From an uncultured Myxococcales bacterium (GTDB taxonomy: Bacteria; Myxococcota_A; UBA9042; CAIXZC01): a stretch of DNA of 64,000 nt. Position numbers and translations under genes: made by a program. The notes under the pieces were generated by a model. The model was not told the DNA's origin. It searched no databases and worked only from the letters and a program-made list of their open reading frames with translations. Location: contig CAITUV010000044.1 of NCBI GenBank assembly GCA_903895725.1, forward strand, positions 62,001 through 126,000, read 5' to 3'. Shown one piece after another: positions 9,501 to 17,169 of this stretch (position 1 is its first letter; each line of letters starts with the position of its first letter).

Positions 9501-9997
9501 TTTTCCGAGAACTGGTGACAGACGCCGTCGGGCTGGAAGCCGAACTCCTGGCAGTCCTTGTGCTCCGCGCAGGGACGACAGGTGGTGATGTGCGCCGGCA
9601 CGCAGGCGTAGGTCATGTCGGGGCCGCCCGGAAGAAGCTTGCACTGCCACCCGGCCGGGCAATCCTCGATACAGGGGATGGTGCAGCGCTGACCATCCTT
9701 GGTGTACACGCACACGCCGGTGGGACAGTCCGCGTTGGAAGTGCACGGCTGATCGAACACGCTGCTGCCATAGTCGAAGGGGAGGTCCGGCGGATTGTCA
9801 GGGAGCGCTCCGCCGTCGAAGGGAAGCTCGGGAAGGTCACCGGGGAAGACCACCTCGGTCAATCCGGGGAGCTCGGGGCCGCCAGGGCCGCCGTCGGCAT
9901 CGAGCGGTACGACCTTGGCGCCGGTGGAGCATCCCCAGACAGCAACGCACAACACTCCGGCGACCGCCAGGCCGATCAACCCAGAACGCTTTTCCAT
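6554..9997 (-). CDS. Giant MopE-like repeat lipoprotein
   Basis: A 1147-residue lipoprotein (signal ending WGC, Cys23) preceded by GGGAGGG. After an Asp/Pro-rich spacer and a Cys-rich part (residues about 70-240) it carries about ten copies of the MopE-type metal-binding motif (pattern CDGxDNDCDGxxDE), then from about residue 810 roughly seven Cys-rich repeats with the core CGxCGTQxRxC followed by CxWxxW. The acidic DNDCDG loops resemble EF-hand-like calcium sites. Such proteins are surface adhesins or structural lipoproteins in Myxococcota and relatives. The C-terminus is very rich in Cys, suggesting a disulfide-locked rod. The precise role is unknown; family naming rests on the repeats only. 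Confidence 0.82.
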   Translation of the reverse strand: MEKRSGLIGLAVAGVLCVAVWGCSTGAKVVPLDADGGPGGPELPGLTEVVFPGDLPELPFDGGALPDNPPDLPFDYGSSVFDQPCTSNADCPTGVCVYTKDGQRCTIPCIEDCPAGWQCKLLPGGPDMTYACVPAHITTCRPCAEHKDCQEFGFQPDGVCHQFSEKDGSFCVTPCSKESLCPAGYACVELDVEEGGSNYCLPSSGQCACDDVAVDLELSTPCSVTSGTGTCKGIRKCTAEGLTDCNAPLPTPEQCDGKDNDCDGTVDEGNPGGGDACPIPGKKGLCEEGQKTCSSGELTCSQTYFGLDEACDGQDNDCDGQTDEPGAEGCTVYYLDKDSDGYGVDSASTCLCLSEGYYTALESGDCDDTQPLAHPNAGEDCDGLDNDCDGMLDILDPNILVPPCELQSGVCAGTKKPASLCEQMEWKPCGPSLYGALDPAYQEGLELDCDGLDNDCDGQVDEDFASIPETCNGADDDCDGTIDEGLLSDYFIDVDGDLYGDEKSKVTACYPPEGTIATGLDCDDSDPTIHPGIEEICDAKDNDCDGKADQYDEVCTHGCADGTRTCTDAQWSECNAPKPISCVDWESCKFQFLCLANCPPEPAEQCNGLDENCDGQIDEGVLVTFFADLDGDGWGVETATTLACFAPPGYSDKKGDCADNNHKAHPAATEVCDNVDNDCDGGVDELLGSSTCGVGPCQHTAVDCVNGVYTPCDPFEGAQPETCDGIDNDCDGMVDEELGTTKCGLGLCEHTVVNCLNGVPQTCNPLEGMKAEICDGFDNDCDGTPDQIFACPPGKQDVVSCGMCGTQTRTCTNSCTWGPFGQCITQGVCTAGQQQSEACGLCGTRYRSCNNQCQWDPWGSCLNQGTCSLGQSQTQGCGYCGTQSRSCNAQCQWDPWSSCVNQGVCSAGQQQTQSCGPCGSQYRNCNAMCQWDAWSICQSQGVCQPGQQQSQSCGLCGTQYRSCNGSCFWDSWGSCMGQGSCSPGQTETKSQSCGNCGTQTATRTCDFSCNWGAWSSWSTCSGQGVCAYGQTESQSQACGNCGTQSRSRSCTASCQWGSYGSWGTCTGQGVCAPGTTSGSGCDACAQKTCTASCQWGSCALKPGAQCLWEEGTNWKCCGTNKWKFCLSPTYGCVWSSSCVTCTGCGCP

Positions 9998-10085
9998 GCT
10001 GAAGCCCTCCCCAGTTGGACCCGACCGCCCGCGCAGGTCGAGGTGCGACACGAAGGCGGCTGGCGGGCCGCATTTCGCAAAGCTC

Positions 10086-10115
10086 ATTATGCTGGATCTG
10101 CTCGGTGCAGGTCAA
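10086..10115 (-). promoter_or_regulatory. Sigma-70 promoter for the MopE-like lipoprotein
   Basis: On the minus strand TTGACC (10115-10110) is followed after 18 bases by CATAAT (10091-10086). The predicted leader of about 80 bases ends at the GGGAGGG ribosome site before the ATG at 9997. Confidence 0.55.
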
Positions 10116-10205
10116 GAAGCGCCCTGATCAGAGACAGCGGGCAACGCGACGGTTCGTTCACCTGGCAACGGTCCCTCCCGCCTGCCCCCTCTGTTCCGCA
10201 CGGGA

Positions 10206-10248
10206 GGGAGCTTGCCGGGGGGGGGAGCACGCACCCCGGCAAGCTCCC
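10206..10248. repeat. Perfect 15-bp stem inverted repeat
   Basis: The arm GGGAGCTTGCCGGGG (10206-10220) is exactly complementary to CCCCGGCAAGCTCCC (10234-10248) with a 13-base loop. It lies between divergent genes, upstream of both, so it is not a 3'-end terminator for either. A degraded third arm (GGGGCAACTCCC) follows directly. Confidence 0.8.
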
Positions 10249-10381
10249 ACCGGGGCAACTCCCACCTTCCTACAGGCCGGGGGCGGTGCTATCATCGGCG
10301 GAGCGTGCGGCCGGGACCGGCTCGTTCCTTCGTCCGAGGTCCGGGTTGGACCGCACCGTCGCACCGGCAAGGGGGAGTGTC

Positions 10382-11500
10382 ATGCAGCCCGGACGACCGG
10401 ACATCGACGTGGTGTTCCCGCTGCTCGTGGGAGCGATCGCTGCGGCCTGCTTCGGCCTCGGTTTCCTGGTGCACCGCAGGGCATCGGCCGGTTCGTCGCG
10501 GCGACATCTTCTCAGCTGGCTCAGTCGAGCGTCCCTGGTGCTGGGCGGGCTCTTCCTCTCGGTGCTGCTCCTCGAGATCGGGGCCCGCTACCTGCTTCCC
10601 GGCGGCCCGGTGCACACCGAACCGGTGCAGGCCGACTCGGCCGGAGCAATCGTGGAGCCCCTTCCGGACGGTCAGGCCTACTGGGAATACCGGGGGGCCT
10701 GGGGCTTCGACGATCGGGGAATCCGGACCGGCCGTCCCGAACCGGGAAAGCCATCCCTTCGCATGACCGTGCTTGGGGATTCCGTGACCTATGGAATCCG
10801 GGTAGACTACGACCAGTCATTCCCCTTTCTGCTGGCCGGACGGCTCGAGCCGCGGGTCGGACCGGTGGCACTGACGAATCTGGCCGTGCCCGGGTACAGC
10901 ACCGAGCAGGAACGCATCTCTCTCGAGCGCAAGGGGATGTCTCCTTCGCCCGACCTGATCCTCCTGGGGGTGTTCCCGAACGATCTGGCGCAGTACACCG
11001 TGGTCGGCAGCACCGCGTACGACATCCGGGTAAGAGAAGTCGAAGGGGTCGCCACGTTCGAGCTCTTCCCGCTGCCGGATGGGATGAGCCGTTTCCTCAC
11101 GGAGCACTCGGTGTTCTACCGGTTCCTGACGCTCCGGGCCATGGCCGCGTACGATCTGGCATCGGGTCGTGACGAGACTCAGGTGGCCGCGGCGATGGCC
11201 GAGATGGAGCGAATCCGACAGATTGCGGCCGGCGCATCCTCCCGGCTCGTCATCGTGCTGCTCCCCATGCTGGGAAGGGAGCTGAGCCTGGGCGAGGACG
11301 GGCTCACGGCCCGCTTCTACGGGCAGATCCGAAGCTGGGCCTCGAACGCGGGAATCCTGCTCATCGACCTGCGTCCGCTCCTGGCGGGGTACGATCTCCG
11401 GGCTTTGCGCATCGACGAGTGCTGCCACTTCTCCCCCTACGGGCACGAGGTTGTGGCCGGGCTGCTTTCCGAGCAGCTCGGGAAGATCCTGGCACCATAG
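10382..11500 (+). CDS. Membrane-anchored SGNH/GDSL hydrolase
   Basis: A 372-residue protein with two N-terminal hydrophobic segments (about residues 10-30 and 45-65). The hydrolase domain follows: block I as TVLGDSVTYG (Ser134), an Asn in GVFPNDLAQY (block III type), and block V as DECCHFSPYGHEVVA with the catalytic Asp and His. SGNH enzymes hydrolyse esters, often acetyl groups on surface polysaccharides or lipids. ATG 10382 is preceded by GGGGGAG; frames upstream are open but without a start signal. It stands alone between intergenic spaces. The substrate is unknown. Confidence 0.82.
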   Translation: MQPGRPDIDVVFPLLVGAIAAACFGLGFLVHRRASAGSSRRHLLSWLSRASLVLGGLFLSVLLLEIGARYLLPGGPVHTEPVQADSAGAIVEPLPDGQAYWEYRGAWGFDDRGIRTGRPEPGKPSLRMTVLGDSVTYGIRVDYDQSFPFLLAGRLEPRVGPVALTNLAVPGYSTEQERISLERKGMSPSPDLILLGVFPNDLAQYTVVGSTAYDIRVREVEGVATFELFPLPDGMSRFLTEHSVFYRFLTLRAMAAYDLASGRDETQVAAAMAEMERIRQIAAGASSRLVIVLLPMLGRELSLGEDGLTARFYGQIRSWASNAGILLIDLRPLLAGYDLRALRIDECCHFSPYGHEVVAGLLSEQLGKILAP

Positions 11501-11672
11501 TCCCAAAGATGGAATTCGGGGGCGGGCCCTCGGTTTCTGAGGTGGAGGAGACCCCCGCCGCAGTGGGAACCCCTGCGTCGCCAGAGCCTGGCCTGTCCGA
11601 GTTCCGATTGACAACCCGAGGCTTCCACGGGATGCTGGCCGCGTCGGGCATGGGCCCGGCCGGAGGTCGTCT

Positions 11673-12353
11673 GTGGCTCGCTCGCTCCTGCTGTCCACCA
11701 TCCTGCTGGCCCTGTTCGCTACGGGTGGCTCGGGCTGTGCCCCGACGCATGCCGGGCGCACGATCGGTGCGGGAGTGTTGCAGTTGGAGGGGAATCTCGG
11801 AGGGCCGTTCCTGCGCAATCTCGGCCCCCCTCTTCCCGCCCCGAACCTCCCCGTCGGTGCCCGCTACGGAATCACGGACCGCATCGATGCCTCCGCGCAT
11901 CTGAACCTGCTGCCCCTGAGCATGGGCGGCTTCATGGCGCTCGACGCCGCGGCCACGTTCGCCCTGGTTCGTCATGAGGGGCGCAGCGGCCCCAACCTCG
12001 CCACCCAGATCGGAGGCGCCCTGCTGACCGACTTCGAAAGCGGAGCCCGCATCTCGCCCACGGCCGACCTGGCGGGCGGGTACACGTTCGGCTGGCTCAC
12101 CCCGTTTGCCGGGGCCGAATTCGCAGTCGATGCCTGGGGAGGGCGCGTTCTGGGCAACTTCTTTGCCGGGCTCGAGGCCGACATCGGTCACTGGACCGTG
12201 GCGGCTTCGGGGGTCTGGTTCACCCCCTGGTTCGACACCTACTCGTCGGTCGTGGACTATGTGTCTCCGGGCCGCATGGGGGCCGTTGGCGGCCTGCTCG
12301 GCCTCAAGTACCGCTTCCACCTCGGAGGGGAAAAGGAGGGCGGCCGTGAGTAG
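11673..12353 (+). CDS. Small outer-membrane lipoprotein, beta-rich, function unknown
   Basis: A 226-residue protein with a GTG start six bases after GGAGG. The lipobox is GGSGC (Cys22). The mature part has alternating hydrophobic strands and glycine-rich turns, ending LLGLKYRFHLGG, which suggests a small outer-membrane barrel or a beta-rich lipoprotein (compare outer-membrane beta-barrel domains that end in an aromatic). No family is recognised. It overlaps the next lipoprotein gene by 8 bases, so the two are translationally coupled and probably act together. Confidence 0.7.
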   Translation: MARSLLLSTILLALFATGGSGCAPTHAGRTIGAGVLQLEGNLGGPFLRNLGPPLPAPNLPVGARYGITDRIDASAHLNLLPLSMGGFMALDAAATFALVRHEGRSGPNLATQIGGALLTDFESGARISPTADLAGGYTFGWLTPFAGAEFAVDAWGGRVLGNFFAGLEADIGHWTVAASGVWFTPWFDTYSSVVDYVSPGRMGAVGGLLGLKYRFHLGGEKEGGRE

Positions 12354-13296
12354 GCTCCCCATGGTGATGATCGCTGCTTCGCTCGTGCTGTCGGGGTGCG
12401 CGGTGAAGCTGGACTTCTTCCTGTGGGGGGGGGTCCCCGCAACCCTCGAGGACTATGACTTCACTTCGCCGAACCTGGACGGGATTGCGCCGGACCGGAT
12501 CACGAGTGAGCTCATCCCGGTCGGGGACGAAGGCGATTGGATCCACGTGATCTTCGTGGAGCGGGACGTGTCGAAGCTCTCCCCGGACTTCGATCCGGAC
12601 GACGGAATCACGGTGCTCTTCTCCCACGGCCGGTTTGACAACATGCTCCAGTACATCTACCGGCTGGGCTACTGGGAGGAGATGGGGTTCAACGTGCTGA
12701 TGTACGACTACCGGGGTTACGGCGCCAGCACCGGGGAGACCACGGAAGCCAATATGTACCAGGATGCCGTCGCTGCCTATGACTATGCCAGCACCAGGAC
12801 GGGGGTCGGGACGATCGTGTCGGTGGGCTACTCGATGGGGGGGGCCCCGGCAGTCTACCTGTGCTCCGAGGAGAGCGGCCGCGAGGTCGCGGCCTGCATC
12901 GTCGAAGCCGCGTTCGCCAGCGTGGACATGATGGCGGATTCGGCAGGCTATTATGACTTCGAGGGCGCCTGGTTTGCCGATACCGAGTTCGACAACGTGG
13001 GGCGGGCCGCCCGGATCGGGCTGCCGTTCATGGTGCTCCACGGGACGAAGGACAAACGGGTGGGCGTCGAGCACGGGCGGGCCATCTGGGATGCGGTCAG
13101 GGGAAACAACCCGACCAACCGGTTCTGGGAGGTGAAGGACGCAACCCACTACAACATCCCGATGCCCTCCTACACCGTGGTCGATGACGAGCCCCGCGAA
13201 TACTCCTACCCGGACGAGCTGCCTCCCGACCTCCACGCCGAGCTCGAGGACTACCAGGCCCGGATTCTCGATTTCCTGGCGGACGCGCTGAACTGA
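12346..13296 (+). CDS. Alpha/beta-hydrolase lipoprotein
   Basis: A 316-residue lipoprotein starting with GTG at 12346, seven bases after AGGAGG; lipobox VLSGC (Cys18). The alpha/beta hydrolase core shows DYRGYGASTGET, the nucleophile elbow GYSMGG (Ser163), GTKDKRVG with the acidic residue, and DATHYNI with the probable catalytic His. This is the S33/BAAT-like lipase-peptidase superfamily; many are thioesterases, esterases or peptidases acting at the outer membrane. It overlaps the preceding lipoprotein gene by 8 bases. The substrate cannot be told from sequence. Confidence 0.82.
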   Translation: MSRLPMVMIAASLVLSGCAVKLDFFLWGGVPATLEDYDFTSPNLDGIAPDRITSELIPVGDEGDWIHVIFVERDVSKLSPDFDPDDGITVLFSHGRFDNMLQYIYRLGYWEEMGFNVLMYDYRGYGASTGETTEANMYQDAVAAYDYASTRTGVGTIVSVGYSMGGAPAVYLCSEESGREVAACIVEAAFASVDMMADSAGYYDFEGAWFADTEFDNVGRAARIGLPFMVLHGTKDKRVGVEHGRAIWDAVRGNNPTNRFWEVKDATHYNIPMPSYTVVDDEPREYSYPDELPPDLHAELEDYQARILDFLADALN

Positions 13297-13340
13297 AGGG
13301 CCGTGGCGACAGCCCGACGGCTGGAGCCGGTATCTGTGGT

Positions 13341-13425
13341 CGACGAAGTCCCGACAAAGCCCGGTGCAAGGGCCAATGGCCGATGAGGTCCCGCCCAGGC
13401 CCTGTGCGAAGGCGGATGGTCGACG
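13341..13425 (+). repeat. Imperfect 40-bp tandem direct repeat
   Basis: Two copies begin at 13341 (CGACGAAGTCCCG) and 13381 (CGATGAGGTCCCG), each continuing with a similar CCC-GTGC-AAGGGC-like stretch; a short start of a third lies at 13421. It is in the gap between the alpha/beta hydrolase and the GH106-like gene and shows no coding signal. Confidence 0.6.
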
Positions 13426-13467
13426 GCAGGTTGTTGCGTCCAGTGGTCACCGCTCCTGGCGTGGTGC

Positions 13468-13496
13468 TTGAGCGGGCTCGTCGGGTCCGGTATTGT
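13468..13496 (+). promoter_or_regulatory. Sigma-70 promoter for the GH106-like gene
   Basis: TTGAGC (13468-13473), 17 bases, TATTGT (13491-13496). The ATG at 13522 follows after a GGGAGGAGAG ribosome site, giving a leader of about 20 bases. Confidence 0.55.
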
Positions 13497-13521
13497 GAGC
13501 AAGCCACTGTGGGAGGAGAGC

Positions 13522-16500
13522 ATGGGGGACGTCCGGTTCCCAGGAGATTGGTTCGCCGGGTTGCGCCTGAGGATCTTGCGGACGCTCTGTCCGTGGCTGG
13601 CGGTTCTGTCCTCGCTCGTCTGCTCGTGCGAAGGCCCGAGGACGGACATGCCCGAGCCCCGAGCGACTCTCGACTGGGCCGCGTGGCAGACTCCGGGAGC
13701 CGAATTCCGTCCGTGGGTTCGTTGGTGGTGGCCGGGCAATGACGTCGAGCCAGCGGAGATCGCACGGGAGCTCAGCTCCCTGGCCGAGCAAGGCTTTGGC
13801 GGCGTGGAGCTGCAGGCTTTCGATGCCGCGCTCGACCCCGGGGCGGATGAGGCCGAGCTCCAGAAGCGGCGCTCGGTCGACACTGCAGCATACTTCGCCA
13901 ACGTCAAGGAGATGCTCGCAAAGGCTCATGACGCAGGTCTCGGTGTGGACATGACATTCGGGTCGGGCTGGCCGACGGCCCGCACCGACATCGAGCTGTC
14001 GGATTCCATGCAGATGCTCGTGTGGGGGGAAGCCACCGTGGAGGGTGGTGGCCCGCGGACCGTCAACATCCCGCCCCCGGTCAAGCCGGCCTTCTACGAG
14101 TTCTCGGACATGGCCGCAGCGTTCGGCGAGCCCATGGCGGAGTGGCTCCCGGGCGAGGCGGTTCTGACCGCTGTGCTCGCCGCCCGGGTGACCGGAGGAG
14201 AGCGGGCAGCCAATCCCCTGGTGCTCGACGACGTGCTCGTTCTCGACCCGGCCTCGGTGCAGGTGCTCACCGACAAGGTCAAAGCCGGCTCCGTCACGTT
14301 TGAGCCCGGTCCGGGCGACTGGCGCGTGATCGCGTTCTACCAGATGCCCGACGGACAGGTTCCGGTGCTGCCCGCGCTGCCCTCGCCGGCTCACGTCGTC
14401 GACCACCTGGATGCGGACGTGGTGGACGCAGCGCTCGAACACTGGCTAGGCAAACGAACCGGACTCAACGATTTGCCGGACTCCGGCTGGCGAGGGCTGT
14501 TCGTCGACAGCTTCGAGCTGAAGAATGAGCGGCTCTTCACCTCCGACTTCCTGGCGGAATTCGAAGCCCGGCGAGGCTATGACCTGACCCCCTACCTGCC
14601 CGCGGCGGTGCTGCCGGGTGCGGACAACAACCTGTTCGATGGAGGCGGGCTGAGGCGCAAGAGTCCGTTCTCCCTGGGCGACGACGACGAACGCATACGG
14701 TTTGACTACGCTCACACGGTGTCCGACCTGTTCATCGAGCGGTTCCTTGAGCCTGCGGTTGAGCGGACCGGCCTCCTGCGCATCCAGGCGTACGGCATCG
14801 ATGTGGACATCATTCGCTCCGCAGCGCTGGCAAGCATCCCGGAAGCGGAGCAGCTCTATGCGGGAGGCACCGAGCTGTTCCTCCGCCTGGTGTCCTCGGG
14901 GGCCCACCTGTCCGAAGCAGCCGCCCAGCTCGGTGCGGAGACCGCTCCGTCCTCAGAGCGACCGGACGACAGCGCACCCGATGTCGCGGCCCCCGGCGGA
15001 ACCTCGGCAGCGGGTTCTAGTCCCGTCAGTGCAGAGGCAGCGGGTTCTAGTCCCGTCAGTGCAGAATCGCTCGTGTGGGAGCAGCGCACCTACATGACCA
15101 CGCCGGCCAAGATCCGGGCCGCCGTGGACAAGCTGCTGGCCGCTGGAGTCAACCACGTGGTGTACCACGGCTTCCCCTACCGAAAGACCGAGGGCTACGG
15201 CGAGACCGGCTGGCATCCGTTCTGCTCTCCATTCAGCGGCGGAGGCACGTTCTCCTCGAACGTCGGAGAGGCAAGCCCCTTCTGGCCCTTCATGAAGCAG
15301 GTCAACGACTACGTGGCCCGGGTCCAGGCTCTGATGCGCCAGGGCGAGCCGGCCAATGGCATCCTGGTCTACTACCCGTTCCTGGGAGCCTCGGCATCGC
15401 TGGTCCGGATGGAGAATCACGACGAACTGTTCTTCAATGGCCACTTCCCGGGGGAGCCGGGAGGCAACGCACCCAACCCGCTCTTCGCACTGGTCGACGG
15501 CCTGTTTGGCGAAAAGGAGCCTCCGCCAAGCGCAGTCTGGCTCGAGCAGGCGTGGCCTGCGCTCCGCTCGCTGGACCGTGCAGGGCACGCATGGGACTTC
15601 GTCAGCGACGACATCGCCCGGCAGGGTCTGGGGGCCGCTGGCTGCGCCTCCCATGCGGAGGAGGAACCCGGGAAGGGACACTGTGCCGACTCTGTGGGGG
15701 GGGCGGTTCTCTTCCTCGGGCGGGTCGGCTACCGGGGCATCGTTCTGTTCCACGTTCCGCACATGTCTCCCGAGGTGGCGGAGCGCCTGGCCTCCGCGTC
15801 CGACGCCGGAGTCCCTGTCATCGTGGTGGGCGAGCCACCGCAGCGTCAGCCCGGATTCCTGGATCACGAGGCCGGTGACGCTCGCGTCAAGGCTGCCATG
15901 ACGCGCGTCATGGCAGCGTCGACGACGGTCGCAATCTCTTCAGCGGAGGATTCCGGGCTGGCCCTGCTCCAGTCCGGTGCCGTGCCCCATCTTCCCGGCT
16001 TCTCCGGCGGCGAGATCCGACACCAGGTTCGGGTGAGCGTGCAGACGCCCCGAATCGTCCCAGACCACGGTGGTTCTGAGACGGAAGCCGTCCCCGTCAT
16101 CACCGAGGAGTCGCCCCCCTTTGCGCTCCATGCGCTCCTGTTCAATCCCGAGCCGGAGCCCCGGACGGTCTCGTTCCAGTGGCCCGTCGGATGCACCTCG
16201 GGATACTGGCTCGATGCCTGGGCCAACCAGTGGTGGCCCGCAGAGGCCACGTCGAAGCCCTCCGCTGCGCTGGCCGCACTGGGATCGCTCGTGTTCGTCT
16301 GCAACTACGCGGAGCCCCAGGCCGGCGAGGGCCCCATGGAGGTGCTGCCTCCCGAAGCAGACGCCAACGCTGGCGGGCCTGCGACCGAACAGTCCAGCGA
16401 ATCCCCCTTCATCCCTTACGAAATCGGTCCCTGGCACCTGATCGTGGAAGGTCCGGACGTAGCTGGAGGTGTCTACGACGAAATGCTCACAGACCTGCCT

Positions 16501-16881
16501 GACTGGCGGGACGTGGAGACCCTCCGCTACTGCTCGTCCGTGGGGACCTACACGGCGGACTTCGCCATCGAGCCTGACGCCGAAGTACGCTACTTCCTTC
16601 GAGCCGCTGACGTCAGGGGAGCGGCCGAGGTACTCGTGAACGGTAAGCGGGCCCCCGACCTCCTCGTTTGGCCGTTCGAGGCCGAGGTCACGGACCTGCT
16701 GGTTTCCGGCTCCAACACGTTCGAGATCCGCCTGGTACCTCCGCTGCGCAATCGGCTCGTGGGCCTCGGCCAGGCCGGCAACTCCGACTACCCCCAGTTC
16801 GTCACCGACCCGGAGCGTCTCGCCCCCACCGGCCTGGTGGGGACCGTCGAATTGCTCACCGTGCCGGCTGGCAAACGGTAG
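13522..16881 (+). CDS. GH106-like (alpha-L-rhamnosidase family) glycoside hydrolase, exported
   Basis: A 1119-residue protein with an N-terminal export signal ending in a possible lipobox (SSLVCSC). The catalytic part starts with RPWVRWWWPGNDVEPAEIAR and GFGGVELQAF, the typical opening of GH106/GH106-like rhamnosidases. Further family-type blocks are DMTFGSGWPTA, LFVDSFEL, and VNHVVYHGFPY. The C-terminal 150 residues (EVRYFLRAADVRGAAEVLVNGKRAP) form a galactose-binding-like beta-sandwich. The enzyme probably removes rhamnose from plant or microbial polysaccharide. The ATG at 13522 follows GGGAGGAGAG. A low-complexity insert at about residues 480-515 holds a 30-bp tandem repeat, and a 26-bp palindrome lies in the coding sequence at 15892. 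Confidence 0.8.
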   Translation: MGDVRFPGDWFAGLRLRILRTLCPWLAVLSSLVCSCEGPRTDMPEPRATLDWAAWQTPGAEFRPWVRWWWPGNDVEPAEIARELSSLAEQGFGGVELQAFDAALDPGADEAELQKRRSVDTAAYFANVKEMLAKAHDAGLGVDMTFGSGWPTARTDIELSDSMQMLVWGEATVEGGGPRTVNIPPPVKPAFYEFSDMAAAFGEPMAEWLPGEAVLTAVLAARVTGGERAANPLVLDDVLVLDPASVQVLTDKVKAGSVTFEPGPGDWRVIAFYQMPDGQVPVLPALPSPAHVVDHLDADVVDAALEHWLGKRTGLNDLPDSGWRGLFVDSFELKNERLFTSDFLAEFEARRGYDLTPYLPAAVLPGADNNLFDGGGLRRKSPFSLGDDDERIRFDYAHTVSDLFIERFLEPAVERTGLLRIQAYGIDVDIIRSAALASIPEAEQLYAGGTELFLRLVSSGAHLSEAAAQLGAETAPSSERPDDSAPDVAAPGGTSAAGSSPVSAEAAGSSPVSAESLVWEQRTYMTTPAKIRAAVDKLLAAGVNHVVYHGFPYRKTEGYGETGWHPFCSPFSGGGTFSSNVGEASPFWPFMKQVNDYVARVQALMRQGEPANGILVYYPFLGASASLVRMENHDELFFNGHFPGEPGGNAPNPLFALVDGLFGEKEPPPSAVWLEQAWPALRSLDRAGHAWDFVSDDIARQGLGAAGCASHAEEEPGKGHCADSVGGAVLFLGRVGYRGIVLFHVPHMSPEVAERLASASDAGVPVIVVGEPPQRQPGFLDHEAGDARVKAAMTRVMAASTTVAISSAEDSGLALLQSGAVPHLPGFSGGEIRHQVRVSVQTPRIVPDHGGSETEAVPVITEESPPFALHALLFNPEPEPRTVSFQWPVGCTSGYWLDAWANQWWPAEATSKPSAALAALGSLVFVCNYAEPQAGEGPMEVLPPEADANAGGPATEQSSESPFIPYEIGPWHLIVEGPDVAGGVYDEMLTDLPDWRDVETLRYCSSVGTYTADFAIEPDAEVRYFLRAADVRGAAEVLVNGKRAPDLLVWPFEAEVTDLLVSGSNTFEIRLVPPLRNRLVGLGQAGNSDYPQFVTDPERLAPTGLVGTVELLTVPAGKR
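15007..15066 (+). repeat. 30-bp tandem duplication resembling a tRNA T-arm
   Basis: Two 30-base copies (15007-15036 and 15037-15066) differ only at the last base. Each carries GCGGGTTCTAGTCCCGTC, which can fold as a 5-bp stem with a 7-base TTCTAGT loop, the geometry of a tRNA T-arm. The repeat is in frame in the GH106-like gene and encodes two copies of AAGSSPVSAE in an otherwise poorly conserved insert. Confidence 0.7.
15892..15917. repeat. Perfect 26-bp palindrome inside the GH106-like gene
   Basis: The sequence from 15892 to 15917 equals its own reverse complement over all 26 bases; it is centred on the CGCG at 15903-15906. It encodes AAMTRVMAA within the protein. No comparable palindrome was noticed elsewhere in coding sequence of the window. 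Confidence 0.75.
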
Positions 16882-16898
16882 AGAGCGGCCGCTGTTGT

Positions 16899-17081
16899 CA
16901 TCATCGACCGACTTATGACGCCGGGAGCGTCACAACTGCCGGGATGTTCCATCATCGACCGACTTATGACGCCGGGAGCGTCACAACTGCCGGGATGTTC
17001 CATCATCGGCCGACTTATGACGCCGGGAGCGTCACAACTGCCGGGATGTTCCATCATCGGCCGACTTATGACGCCGGGAGC
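16899..17081 (+). repeat. 51-bp tandem repeat array, 3.6 copies
   Basis: Units begin at 16899, 16950, 17001 and 17052; the last is cut after 30 bases. They start CATCATCGACCGACTTATGA, and differ at one position (GAC in units 1-2, GGC in 3-4). Because 51 is a multiple of three, one frame stays open and would encode a 17-residue repeat, but there is no ribosome site. The array fills most of the gap between the GH106-like stop and the EamA gene. Confidence 0.85.
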
Positions 17082-17169
17082 CCTGTCCCGCCGGTCGGGC
17101 CGGACCGGAGGGGAAATTGCGGGTCCGGCGGTCGCAGGTAGGATCACCTCGTGGGTATGGAGGCGACGC

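Larger units (their letters stand above)
9998..10381. other. Divergent intergenic region (384 bases)
   Basis: This gap separates the divergent MopE-like and SGNH hydrolase genes. It holds a minus-strand promoter (10086-10115), a long perfect stem-loop (10206-10248) and G-runs. No credible small gene is visible; the reading frames here extend from neighbours without ribosome sites. Confidence 0.6.

Noticed and set aside
13468..13521. GTG start at 13468 for the GH106-like protein
   Set aside because: The GTG/TTG area overlaps the -35 element of a good promoter, and ATG 13522 has a far better ribosome site followed by the export signal.
16899..17081. CRISPR array
   Set aside because: The whole 51-base unit repeats without unique spacers, and no cas gene is present.
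17107..17120. Sigma-54 promoter before the EamA gene
   Set aside because: GG and GC are ten bases apart but the -24 part (GGAGG) lacks the CAC of the consensus; likely chance in GC-rich DNA.
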